DNA from: Candidatus Kaiserbacteria bacterium
GTDB taxonomy: Bacteria; Patescibacteriota; Minisyncoccia; Phycocordibacterales; UBA2100
DNA length: 27,464 nucleotides
NCBI GenBank assembly: GCA_019247335.1
Contig: JAFAPB010000077.1
Location: 1 to 27,464, forward strand
Direction: 5' to 3'
Shown here: positions 18,924 to 26,484 of the stretch, in pieces
How positions within the stretch are numbered: position 1 is the first letter of the stretch
Layout: the number at the start of each line of letters is the position of its first letter
The notes under the pieces: model-generated
The model's database searches: none
Told to the model about the DNA's origin: nothing
Seen by the model: the letters and a program-made list of their open reading frames with translations, nothing else
Position numbers and translations under genes: made by a program

Positions 18924-21065
18924 ATGAGCAGAGACTACCCATTGGAAAAAGTCCGCAACTTCGGCATCGTCGCGCACGTCGACGCAGGCAAAACGACTAC
19001 GTCGGAGCGCATCCTCTATTACACCGGCGAGAGCCACAAGATCGGCGAGGTGCATGAGGGCAACACCGTCACCGACTGGATGGAACAGGAGCGCGAACGC
19101 GGCATCACGATCACGGCCGCGGCGATCACGTGCTTCTGGAACCCGACCTACATGGGGACCGATACTTCCTTCAAGCATCGCTTCAACATCATCGATACCC
19201 CGGGACACATCGATTTCACCTCGGAAGTGAAGCGTTCGATGCGCGTCCTAGACGGTGCGGTCGTCGTTTTCGATGGCGTCGCGGGTGTCGAGCCGCAGTC
19301 AGAGACCAACTGGCGCTACGCGGAAGAGGCCGAAGTGCCGCGCATCTGCTACATCAACAAGCTCGACCGCACCGGCGCGTCGTTCGAGAAATCCTACGCT
19401 TCGATCCTCGATCGTCTTTCGACAAAGGCGGTGCGCCTCCAAATCCCGATCGGACTCGAAGACCAGTTCGAGGGCGTTATCGATGTCTTGGAAATGAAAG
19501 CCTTCAAGTTTGAAGGTGAGATGGGTAAGAACGTCACCGCATACGAAATTCCCGAGGCGAATAAGGCGGAGGCGGAAAAATATCATAATGAGATCGTCGA
19601 GCGCATCGTCGAGACCGACGACGCTTTGATGACGGAGTTCCTCGAGGGCAAGAAGCCCGAGCTCGATGTATTGAAGAAGGCGCTTCGCCAGGCGGTCGTC
19701 GCCAACAAGATCTTCCCGGTCTTGACGGGCTCGTCGCTCAAGAATAAAGGCGTGCAGCGCGTGCTCGATGCGGTCGTCGACTATTTGCCCTCGCCGCTCG
19801 ACCTGCCGGCCGCCAAAGGTACGAATCCGGACACCGGTGCCGAAGAAGAACGCCCTGCATCAGATGATGCGCCCTTTGCCGCGCTCGTCTTCAAGCTGCA
19901 GGTCGACCCGTTCGTCGGCGCGCTGACCTTCTTCCGCGTCTACTCCGGCAAAGTCTCGGCGGGCGACACCATCTACAACTCCGCCAACAATAAAAAGGAG
20001 CGCATCGGCCGCATGGTCCGCCTCCAGGCAGACAAGCGCGAAGATGTGAAGGATGTGTACGCGGGCGAGATTGCCGCGTTCGTCGGCATGAAGGAAGTGA
20101 AGATCGGCAATACGGTCTGTGACGCGGCGCACCCGATCATTCTCGAGTCAATCGTCTTCCCCGAGCCGGTCGTTTCCATGCGCATCGAGCCGAAGACCAA
20201 GGCCGATCAGGAAAAAATGGGCATCGCACTCTCGCGCCTCTCCGATGAAGACCCGACCTTCCGCGTTTCCTCGGATCCGGAGACGCTCGAGACCATCGTC
20301 TCGGGCATGGGCGAGCTGCACCTCGAGATCATCGTCGACCGCATGAAGCGCGAATTCGGCGTCGAGGCCTCGACGGGGAAGCCCCAGGTCGCATACCGAG
20401 AAACGATCCAGGGCAATTCCGACGTCGAGTACAAGCACATCAAGCAGACGGGCGGTCGCGGCCAATATGGTCACGTGAAGATCAAGATGAAACCGCTCGA
20501 GCCGGTCGTCGAAGGCGAGAAGATCAAGAACAATGTCGATCGCGAGGATCATTTCGAGTTCATCAACAACATCAAGGGCGGCGTCATTCCGCAGGAATAC
20601 ATTCCGGCCGTCAAAAAGGGCCTCAAGGAGGGAATGGAGCGCGGCGTCCTCGCCGGCTTCCCGATGGTCGATATCTCCGTCGATCTCTACGACGGCAGCT
20701 ATCACGATGTCGACTCCTCCGAAATCGCCTTCAAGCTCGCGGCGCTCAATGCCTTCCAGGAAGCCGTGCAGAAAGCGAAGCCCGTCATCCTCGAGCCGAT
20801 TATGAAACTCGAAGTCGTCGTCCCGGAGAAATTCATGGGCGACGTGACCGGCATGATCAACTCCAAGCGCGGTTCGATCGAAGCCATGGGCGAGCGCGGC
20901 CAGGCCCGCGTCATCACCGCCAAGGTCCCGCTCTCCGAGCTCTTCGGCTTCACGACGCAATTGCGCTCGCTCACCGAAGGGCGCGGCGTTCCGAACCTCG
21001 AGTTCAGCCACTACGCCGTTGTCCCGCGCAACGTGCAGGAAGACATCGTCGCCTCCCGCAAGTAA
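18924..21065 (+). CDS. fusA: Elongation factor G
   Basis: The GTPase that drives translocation of tRNA and mRNA on the ribosome. The 713 residues hold the G domain with the P-loop AHVDAGKTTTSERI (residues 17-30), RERGITITAAA, DTPGHIDFT and NKLDRTGA, then domain II from about 300, the III/V region and domain IV with TGGRGQYGHVKIK. The length and all G-motifs are normal. It normally follows rpsG directly; here it has its own terminator-flanked promoter. No terminator follows: the stop codon is the first three bases of a 42-bp repeat that contains the promoter and start of the next gene. Confidence 0.98.
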   Translation: MSRDYPLEKVRNFGIVAHVDAGKTTTSERILYYTGESHKIGEVHEGNTVTDWMEQERERGITITAAAITCFWNPTYMGTDTSFKHRFNIIDTPGHIDFTSEVKRSMRVLDGAVVVFDGVAGVEPQSETNWRYAEEAEVPRICYINKLDRTGASFEKSYASILDRLSTKAVRLQIPIGLEDQFEGVIDVLEMKAFKFEGEMGKNVTAYEIPEANKAEAEKYHNEIVERIVETDDALMTEFLEGKKPELDVLKKALRQAVVANKIFPVLTGSSLKNKGVQRVLDAVVDYLPSPLDLPAAKGTNPDTGAEEERPASDDAPFAALVFKLQVDPFVGALTFFRVYSGKVSAGDTIYNSANNKKERIGRMVRLQADKREDVKDVYAGEIAAFVGMKEVKIGNTVCDAAHPIILESIVFPEPVVSMRIEPKTKADQEKMGIALSRLSDEDPTFRVSSDPETLETIVSGMGELHLEIIVDRMKREFGVEASTGKPQVAYRETIQGNSDVEYKHIKQTGGRGQYGHVKIKMKPLEPVVEGEKIKNNVDREDHFEFINNIKGGVIPQEYIPAVKKGLKEGMERGVLAGFPMVDISVDLYDGSYHDVDSSEIAFKLAALNAFQEAVQKAKPVILEPIMKLEVVVPEKFMGDVTGMINSKRGSIEAMGERGQARVITAKVPLSELFGFTTQLRSLTEGRGVPNLEFSHYAVVPRNVQEDIVASRK

Positions 21066-21104
21066 CGTATACTTGAGGCAATGCGGATTCGCGTTGCGGC
21101 ACTC
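21063..21104 (+). repeat. 42-bp direct repeat, copy 1
   Basis: Identical to 22374-22415. It begins with the fusA stop TAA, contains the TATACT hexamer and runs eight codons into the next gene, encoding MRIRVAAL in both copies. Confidence 0.95.
21068..21073 (+). promoter_or_regulatory. -10 element of the PKD/PGB gene at 21081, leaderless type
   Basis: TATACT ends 7 bases before the ATG. A GAGG lies only 2 bases before the ATG, too close for a normal ribosome-binding site. Confidence 0.5.
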
Positions 21105-22343
21105 ACGCTTCTCGCACTTTTCACAACCACGGTCAGTGCGGCTTCTTCTCCAGCCAGTTGCCCATCGCTTACACGGAACCTCTCATTCGGCAGCCGCGGC
21201 AGCGACGTCGCATCGCTGCAGACATTTCTCGGAGTCGAGTCGAGCGGTTACTTTGGCGCGAAGACGGAGGAGGCGGTGAAGCTGTGGCAGTCACAAAACG
21301 GCATTGTGAATTCGGGCGACGCGCTTTCAACCGGGTGGGGAAGGGTCGGATCGAGGACTCGTCAAAAAATTATGCAATTATGCACCGCATCTTCGGCACC
21401 GACAAAGACACCGAAGCCTGACGATCTCGATCTTGTCGTTGCGACCGAGGGCCATGCGCCGTTTACTGTTTACTTCTACCCGGGCACGCAGAGCCAGGGG
21501 GCAATTCCCTGCGATGATCCGCCTCCGCCGCTCGACATCGATTTCGGCGACGGACAATCAGGCACGCTTCTTTCGCGCGGACGATTCGGCGATGGAGAAT
21601 GCGAATACCGGGTTGGTCCGCTTCTGGGCGCGACAGCCTCTGAAAGTCCGCACACTTATACGAAGCCCGGCACATACGTCGCGACGTTCTGGAATGCCGA
21701 CCATTCGAAATCGGCGTCGGCGATTATCACCGTGACTCCCACGCCGAAGACGACCGGCTTCAAAGCAGATGCGCAATCCGGTACCGCGCCGCTGGACGTT
21801 CAATTTACGTGGGAGTTGATCGGCGGCAGCGCGCAATCGGACTATGCCGTCGATTTTGGCGATGGCCACTCGTGTGCAGGCGCCGCATGCGACCCAGGTG
21901 TCGCGCCCGGACAAATGCTTCCCGGCATTGCATCACATGGATACGGCCCGGGTACGTACATAGCGCGGCTCACCAATGCGCGCAAAGCTATTAACGAGAC
22001 CGTGACCCTTACGGTAGTTAATCCAGTCCAAAAACCAGTAAGCATGTGGGCCAATCCAGTTGACGGCACGGCTCCGCTCTCGGTGTCTTTTGGATGGCGC
22101 ACCTGGGACTCCGCTGGCTCGTCATTCGTGATCGACTTTGGCGACGGATCGCAGGGAGCTGCGACAAAAAGCATTTGCACTGGCGTTGCTTTTGCTGCTG
22201 GGATCGGCGGCGCGATCGCCAATACTATGTGTTCGCCGATGTATCAGACGACTCACATATATAAAACGAAAGGCATTTACGCGGCTACGCTGAAAAATGG
22301 CATCGGGGAACTCGTCGGCACAATCACAGTCACTGTCCGGTAG
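21081..22343 (+). CDS. Secreted protein with peptidoglycan-binding domain and three PKD-like domains
   Basis: A 420-residue exported protein. A signal peptide (MRIRVAALTLLALFTTTVSA, cleavage near residue 20) is followed by a peptidoglycan_binding_1 domain at about residues 30-100 (LSFGSRGSDVASLQTFLG, GYFGAKTEEAVKLWQ, GSRTRQKI) and three PKD-type repeats, each recognised by a DFGDG followed by an HxY or GYGPGTY-type strand (IDFGDGQSG, VDFGDGHSC, IDFGDGSQG). The repeats carry Cys in the insertion between DFGDG and the end strand, which suggests disulfides. The domains imply attachment to the cell wall with adhesive or structural PKD modules. The gene starts in a 42-bp repeat shared with the next gene, so the two may be a duplicated pair that later diverged. 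Confidence 0.85.
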   Translation: MRIRVAALTLLALFTTTVSAASSPASCPSLTRNLSFGSRGSDVASLQTFLGVESSGYFGAKTEEAVKLWQSQNGIVNSGDALSTGWGRVGSRTRQKIMQLCTASSAPTKTPKPDDLDLVVATEGHAPFTVYFYPGTQSQGAIPCDDPPPPLDIDFGDGQSGTLLSRGRFGDGECEYRVGPLLGATASESPHTYTKPGTYVATFWNADHSKSASAIITVTPTPKTTGFKADAQSGTAPLDVQFTWELIGGSAQSDYAVDFGDGHSCAGAACDPGVAPGQMLPGIASHGYGPGTYIARLTNARKAINETVTLTVVNPVQKPVSMWANPVDGTAPLSVSFGWRTWDSAGSSFVIDFGDGSQGAATKSICTGVAFAAGIGGAIANTMCSPMYQTTHIYKTKGIYAATLKNGIGELVGTITVTVR

Positions 22344-22373
22344 TTCCCAGCTCGAGGTCCTCTCATTCGAGAA

Positions 22374-22415
22374 TAACGTATACTTGAGGCAATGCGGATT
22401 CGCGTTGCGGCACTC
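22374..22415 (+). repeat. 42-bp direct repeat, copy 2
   Basis: Identical to 21063-21104, 1311 bases downstream. Unlike copy 1 its leading TAA is not the stop of the preceding gene. Confidence 0.95.
22379..22384 (+). promoter_or_regulatory. -10 element of the gene at 22392, leaderless type
   Basis: The same TATACT in the repeat, 7 bases before the ATG. A weak hairpin (CTCGA 22351-22355 with TCGAG 22367-22371) lies just upstream. Confidence 0.5.
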
Positions 22416-23957
22416 GCACTCGTAAGCGCGCTTACTCTACCGGCGGTCGCGTTCGCCGCGCTCTACAGCGATCAAGCGTTCGATCCGTCGCCTTCGTATT
22501 CGGTGACGGGTATCAGCTTGGGGACCGGCGGCATCGCAACGACGAGCTCGGCCGCGAGCGGATCGCTCGGCTGCAAGATTTCTGCCGACAAAACAGTCGT
22601 CAATTCAGGCGCTACCGTAACGCTCACGGTTGATGCCACCAATGCGGACTACGTCAGTTCTCCGCAGGGGATACGCGAACCGACGCACAGCGTGAACGTC
22701 TGGAGCGTCGCGCCCGGCCCGAATACCTATAAATATGTCGCTTTTGATAAAAACGGTAGCGTGGTCTGCTCGATCACGATCATGGGCGGCGCTTCGAGTG
22801 CGACTGCGACCACTGCTACTGGCGCGCCGATGACGACGGGCACGAATCCGTGCACGATGATCACGAAGACGCTCTCACGCGGCAGCCGAGGCGCCGATGT
22901 TTCATCGCTGCAGCAGTTCCTGCTTTCGCAAAAGTTGATCACTAGCGATTCGGTCACCGGATTTTTCGGCTCGGGGACCGAAGCGGCGGTGCAAAAATTC
23001 CAGATCGTCCACACGATCGTCGCTGGGGGCTCGCCCTCGACGACCGGTTTCGGCGCGGTCGGCGCGAAAACGCGCGCGGCGATCTGCTCGATGGTCAATG
23101 GCACAAGTGCGATCGTAACATCCAACGCTTCTGCACCCGGCATGCCGCCGCCTCCGCCCACGTATACCGCTACGAGCACACCGATCGCGCCGGGCGTGCC
23201 GCCCCCACCGCCCTTTACGCCGCTCCCCGTATCGAATACGACCTCGTCATCCGCTGCGTCTTCTGGATCCGGTTCATCGAGCACCAACGGCGTAGGCCCG
23301 GTCCCCGTGATCACGACGCTCTACGCTTCGCCGAATGTCGTCGTTGTCCCGAACGACCCCGTCAATCTCGTCTGGGAAACCTCACAGGCCGCAAAGTGCG
23401 ACATTCAGACGCTGCAATCATCCCTCTATGCGAATCTCGCTACCGACGTCGGCACTTTTGGTTCGCACATCGTCTATCCGACTGCGAGCACGACGTACGC
23501 GCTCAATTGCTTCGGGATCGGCAACGGCTCGACCTCGACGCCTGCATCAGCGCGCAAGAGCGTCACTGTATCGATGCTCAATCCGCCGCCGACCTGCAAA
23601 GTGTCTTCTGACAAGACGACATATCTCTACGGCAATGTGATCAAATTTACCTGGACGACCGACCATGCTGATGGCGCCGCCTGGCAGCGCACCGTAATGG
23701 GGGACTCGCTTCGATTGCCGTACGGCCCGATGGATTTGAGTGGCACCGCATACGTCGCGGCGGATATTGTCGGCTCGGAAACGGTCGGCATTAATGTGAC
23801 GGGGAAAGGAGGGACCGGGAGCTGCACAACCTCGCTCACGATCTCCGCATCGACAACCGCATCGACCGCGACCAACGCAAATTTCGCAAGCGCCGTCATC
23901 GGCCTCCAAACGGCATTGAAACAACTCACCTCGCTGCTCGATTCACTCGGTCTATAA
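22392..23957 (+). CDS. Secreted peptidoglycan-binding protein with Pro-rich linker and C-terminal Ig-like module
   Basis: A 521-residue exported protein. The signal peptide (cleavage near residue 22, AVAFA) is followed by a strand-rich domain, then a peptidoglycan-binding domain at about residues 160-240 (LSRGSRGADVSSLQQFL, TGFFGSGTEAAVQKFQ, GAKTRAAI), a Pro/Thr/Ser-rich linker with PPPPP blocks (about 250-300), another strand-rich domain, and a final module of about 100 residues with a Cys early and GTGSC late. The last 25 residues, containing NFASAVIGLQTAL, match the end of the protein at 24543. The gene shares its promoter and first eight codons with the one before it. Wall attachment with outward-facing Ig-like domains is likely; the ligand is unknown. 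Confidence 0.85.
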   Translation: MRIRVAALALVSALTLPAVAFAALYSDQAFDPSPSYSVTGISLGTGGIATTSSAASGSLGCKISADKTVVNSGATVTLTVDATNADYVSSPQGIREPTHSVNVWSVAPGPNTYKYVAFDKNGSVVCSITIMGGASSATATTATGAPMTTGTNPCTMITKTLSRGSRGADVSSLQQFLLSQKLITSDSVTGFFGSGTEAAVQKFQIVHTIVAGGSPSTTGFGAVGAKTRAAICSMVNGTSAIVTSNASAPGMPPPPPTYTATSTPIAPGVPPPPPFTPLPVSNTTSSSAASSGSGSSSTNGVGPVPVITTLYASPNVVVVPNDPVNLVWETSQAAKCDIQTLQSSLYANLATDVGTFGSHIVYPTASTTYALNCFGIGNGSTSTPASARKSVTVSMLNPPPTCKVSSDKTTYLYGNVIKFTWTTDHADGAAWQRTVMGDSLRLPYGPMDLSGTAYVAADIVGSETVGINVTGKGGTGSCTTSLTISASTTASTATNANFASAVIGLQTALKQLTSLLDSLGL

Positions 23958-23987
23958 AAAGCAAAGCCCGGCGGTGAAACCGGGCTT
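23955..23987 (-). terminator. Terminator between the genes at 23957 and 24010
   Basis: AAGCCCGG (23964-23971) pairs with CCGGGCTT (23980-23987) around 8 bases. The minus-strand tail TGCTTTTTAT is T-rich, so it chiefly serves the minus-strand gene; the plus-strand side is weak. Confidence 0.7.
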
Positions 23988-24009
23988 CGTGCGAGGAACG
24001 CGGCAGGCG

Positions 24010-24411
24010 TCAGTTCAGCTTGATGTTCGGATCGCGCGGCGGCGGCGCGACATCGAAAGGTGTCATCACGCCGTCGAGGAAAAGCTCCATGTGCTTCTGC
24101 GCGAATACACGACCGATCATATTGATCAGCTCCACCAGGATCGGACGGAGGATGTCGCTCCTCTCCTTGCTCGCGCCGTAAAGCCGGTAAAGCGTCGGCT
24201 CACTGCCGAATGGCGCCATCGTGCCGCCGATCGGATCAAGCACCGGCTCATTCCGCGATTGCCGCATGAAGGTCCATGCGCGGATAACGGTGCCCACTTC
24301 TCCTTCGGCGTGGATGTGGCCTGTGATGTCGTTCTTTAGCTTGAACAGAAGCACCCAGCTGTGGCCGGGCGATGCATCAGGCGATGCATTGGGCGGCGTG
24401 TCTTCAGGCAT
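24010..24411 (-). CDS. Protein of unknown function
   Basis: A 133-residue soluble protein that I do not recognise. A Pro/Asp/Ser-rich N-terminus (about residues 1-16) precedes SWVLLFKLKNDITGHIHAEG, and the middle has EPTLYRLYGASKERSDILRP followed by a helix ILVELINMIGRVFAQKHMELF. It ends APPPRDPNIKLN. It has no signal peptide or membrane segment. GAGGA four bases before the ATG at 24411 supports the start, and it has its own promoter and terminator. It sits in minus orientation between two secreted-protein genes, which suggests an unrelated unit inserted there. Confidence 0.65.
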   Translation of the reverse strand: MPEDTPPNASPDASPGHSWVLLFKLKNDITGHIHAEGEVGTVIRAWTFMRQSRNEPVLDPIGGTMAPFGSEPTLYRLYGASKERSDILRPILVELINMIGRVFAQKHMELFLDGVMTPFDVAPPPRDPNIKLN

Positions 24412-24456
24412 GGCGTCCTCATCAGTTGTCGTAGCTCACGCATTTGAAACACACAA

Positions 24457-24484
24457 ACAGTAGGCTGTCTATGATTCACAGCAA
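24457..24484 (-). promoter_or_regulatory. Promoter of the gene at 24411
   Basis: On the minus strand TTGCTG (24479-24484), 16 bases, TACTGT (24457-24462). Confidence 0.45.
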
Positions 24485-24542
24485 CGCCGCCACTCGCTCT
24501 CAAACTGTGTCAGAATGAACGCATTAGCATAAGAGGGGTCTT

Positions 24543-26483
24543 ATGAATAAAAAAATCGTATCGTTCTCCATCGGTCTCGCGCTTTTCGCAGCGCCCTTAG
24601 TCGCTTCGGCCGACGACGCCAGCATTCTCGCGCAGATCCAGGCGCTTCTCGCCCAGATCCAGCAGCTGCAGCAACTTCTTGTTCAATTGCAGCAGGCGAA
24701 GAACCAAACCGCATTTCCCTCCGGTTTCCCCGGGCTCACGTTCTCCGCGTCGCCGGTCACGGAATCCACCTTCAATTTCAATTTCAATCCGGGACAGTGG
24801 ACTTCGTACGGCTATCAGATCGATTTCGGCGACGGTACGACGATGTGGCTCTGCGGGGTGCAGGGCTGCACGAGTCCGGACATGAGCGCGCAGTATGGCG
24901 GACAGACGACCCACGGATATTCGAAAAGCGGACTCTACACTGTGACTCTCTATGCAATAACAGGCGGATCGCAAAAGACGGTTGCGGCCACTGTGTCGGT
25001 GCGCGCCGGCACCAATCAGGTTTCAAATGATACGAACTACGTGACTATTACGCAGCCTGCCGGTGGGACGAGTTATCAGCAGGATCAGTACGTTCCGGTC
25101 ACGGTTTCGGGCACGGTTTCGCGCCAGGCGTACGGCGAGATCAACGTACTCCACAAGGTGAACGGCTCCTGGAGCGCGCCGCTGCCGTCGAGCTGGCCGA
25201 TCACGACACCGAATAATTATTTCGGACCGGGTCCGTTCTCGATCAGCGTGCCGAATGTCGTTTTTAGCTCGAATACGTCGCTCTCATGGCCGACACCGCC
25301 GGGTGATTGGGCGCTTCAGGCGAAGATCTATACCTACGGATGCGGCGGCTCTGACTGCAATCCGCCGACCGATAGAACACTCGCGACATCCGACATCGTC
25401 CCGATCACGATCACATCCGCTTCTCAATATCCGAGCAACGCGTCGATCACACTCTCTTCGCCGACCTCGGTCACGTATTCGCAGGGGCAGGTGATCCCGT
25501 TCTCGTGGCAGGTGCAGAACGCGCCGGCGCACTCGCAGGTGGAGTTAGAAGTGCAACGCTACGACGAAAATAATCCGAGCGGTGCCGCATTCGAGGTATG
25601 GCGCTGGCAAAGCGCGGAGCTTCCGGTCGGCGGATCCAACGGCACGCACTTCTCGAATTCATGGGATGCCGGCGTTGCCAACTATCCGACGAGCCAGGCG
25701 CAATTCTCGCCGGGCGCCTATCGCGTCTTCGCATTCGTCGTCCAGTGCAATCCGCAGGGCTGCAATTATCCGCGCCTCGCGCAACCGCAGGTCAACTCCC
25801 AGCAATACGCCGCGCTCGATTCCGGATTCGTGAGCTTCAAGGTCGCGGGGCAACCAGCCTGCGCGAAACCGCACATCACCATGCCGACCGCGGGCTACTC
25901 GCTCGCGCTCTCTATCAATCAGCAGGCAGGCCAGATCTTCAGCGCCGATCAGACCGTGAAGTACTCGCTCGACGGTCCGTCATGGACCTCGATGGCGACC
26001 GATCGCGTCTATATGACCGCGCCTTCGACGCCTGGCACGTATCGCTTCACGGTGACGGCGATCAACAGCTGCGGCGCGAGCGATTCGATCACCGTGCCCG
26101 TGATCGTCTCCGGTCCCACGGTGAGTGCGGCGCCGACCTGTAGCGTGTGGCAGGATCACATGTCCTATACCTACGGCGATCCGATCACGCTCACGTGGAC
26201 GAGCCAGAACGCGACCTACGCGGTGTGGGCGAGCGACTATTCAGGCAAGGATCATTTGAATCTTCCCGGCGATAAGCTCGGCACGAGCGGCTCACAGGTC
26301 GTGACGGCGACGGTCCTCGGCAATCCGCCGATCAATATGGTCGTCTACGGCCCGGGCGGGACCGGCTGGTGCTCGGTGACGCCGTTCATCGTCGGCTCCG
26401 CGAGCGATCCGAATAAAAATTTCGCAAGCGCGGTCCTCGGATTACAATTTGCGCTGCACATACTCGACGGCATCCTGCATTAG
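24543..26483 (+). CDS. Large secreted protein: coiled coil, PKD, Ig-like domains and shared C-terminal module
   Basis: A 646-residue exported protein. The signal peptide ends near residue 23 (LVASA). A Gln/Leu heptad coiled coil follows at about residues 27-52 (ILAQIQALLAQIQQLQQLL). A PKD domain (YQIDFGDGTTMW, with Cys in WLCGVQGC and the end strand HGYSKSGLYTVTLYA) comes next, then two to three strand-rich Ig-like domains (about 165-300, 300-430, 440-530) and a final module with a Cys early and GTGWC late. The last residues include NFASAVLGLQFAL, as in the protein encoded at 22392. AAGAGGGG four to five bases before the ATG supports the start. The next secreted-protein gene begins 1 base after the stop. 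Confidence 0.85.
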   Translation: MNKKIVSFSIGLALFAAPLVASADDASILAQIQALLAQIQQLQQLLVQLQQAKNQTAFPSGFPGLTFSASPVTESTFNFNFNPGQWTSYGYQIDFGDGTTMWLCGVQGCTSPDMSAQYGGQTTHGYSKSGLYTVTLYAITGGSQKTVAATVSVRAGTNQVSNDTNYVTITQPAGGTSYQQDQYVPVTVSGTVSRQAYGEINVLHKVNGSWSAPLPSSWPITTPNNYFGPGPFSISVPNVVFSSNTSLSWPTPPGDWALQAKIYTYGCGGSDCNPPTDRTLATSDIVPITITSASQYPSNASITLSSPTSVTYSQGQVIPFSWQVQNAPAHSQVELEVQRYDENNPSGAAFEVWRWQSAELPVGGSNGTHFSNSWDAGVANYPTSQAQFSPGAYRVFAFVVQCNPQGCNYPRLAQPQVNSQQYAALDSGFVSFKVAGQPACAKPHITMPTAGYSLALSINQQAGQIFSADQTVKYSLDGPSWTSMATDRVYMTAPSTPGTYRFTVTAINSCGASDSITVPVIVSGPTVSAAPTCSVWQDHMSYTYGDPITLTWTSQNATYAVWASDYSGKDHLNLPGDKLGTSGSQVVTATVLGNPPINMVVYGPGGTGWCSVTPFIVGSASDPNKNFASAVLGLQFALHILDGILH

Positions 26484-26484
26484 C

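Noticed and set aside
20148..21011. Long open frame on the minus strand opposite fusA (also similar ones opposite tpiA, pgk and recJ)
   Set aside because: Highly conserved fusA, tpiA, pgk and recJ lie on the plus strand here. G+C-rich codon use opens long antisense frames, and these lack ribosome-binding sites and recognisable domains.
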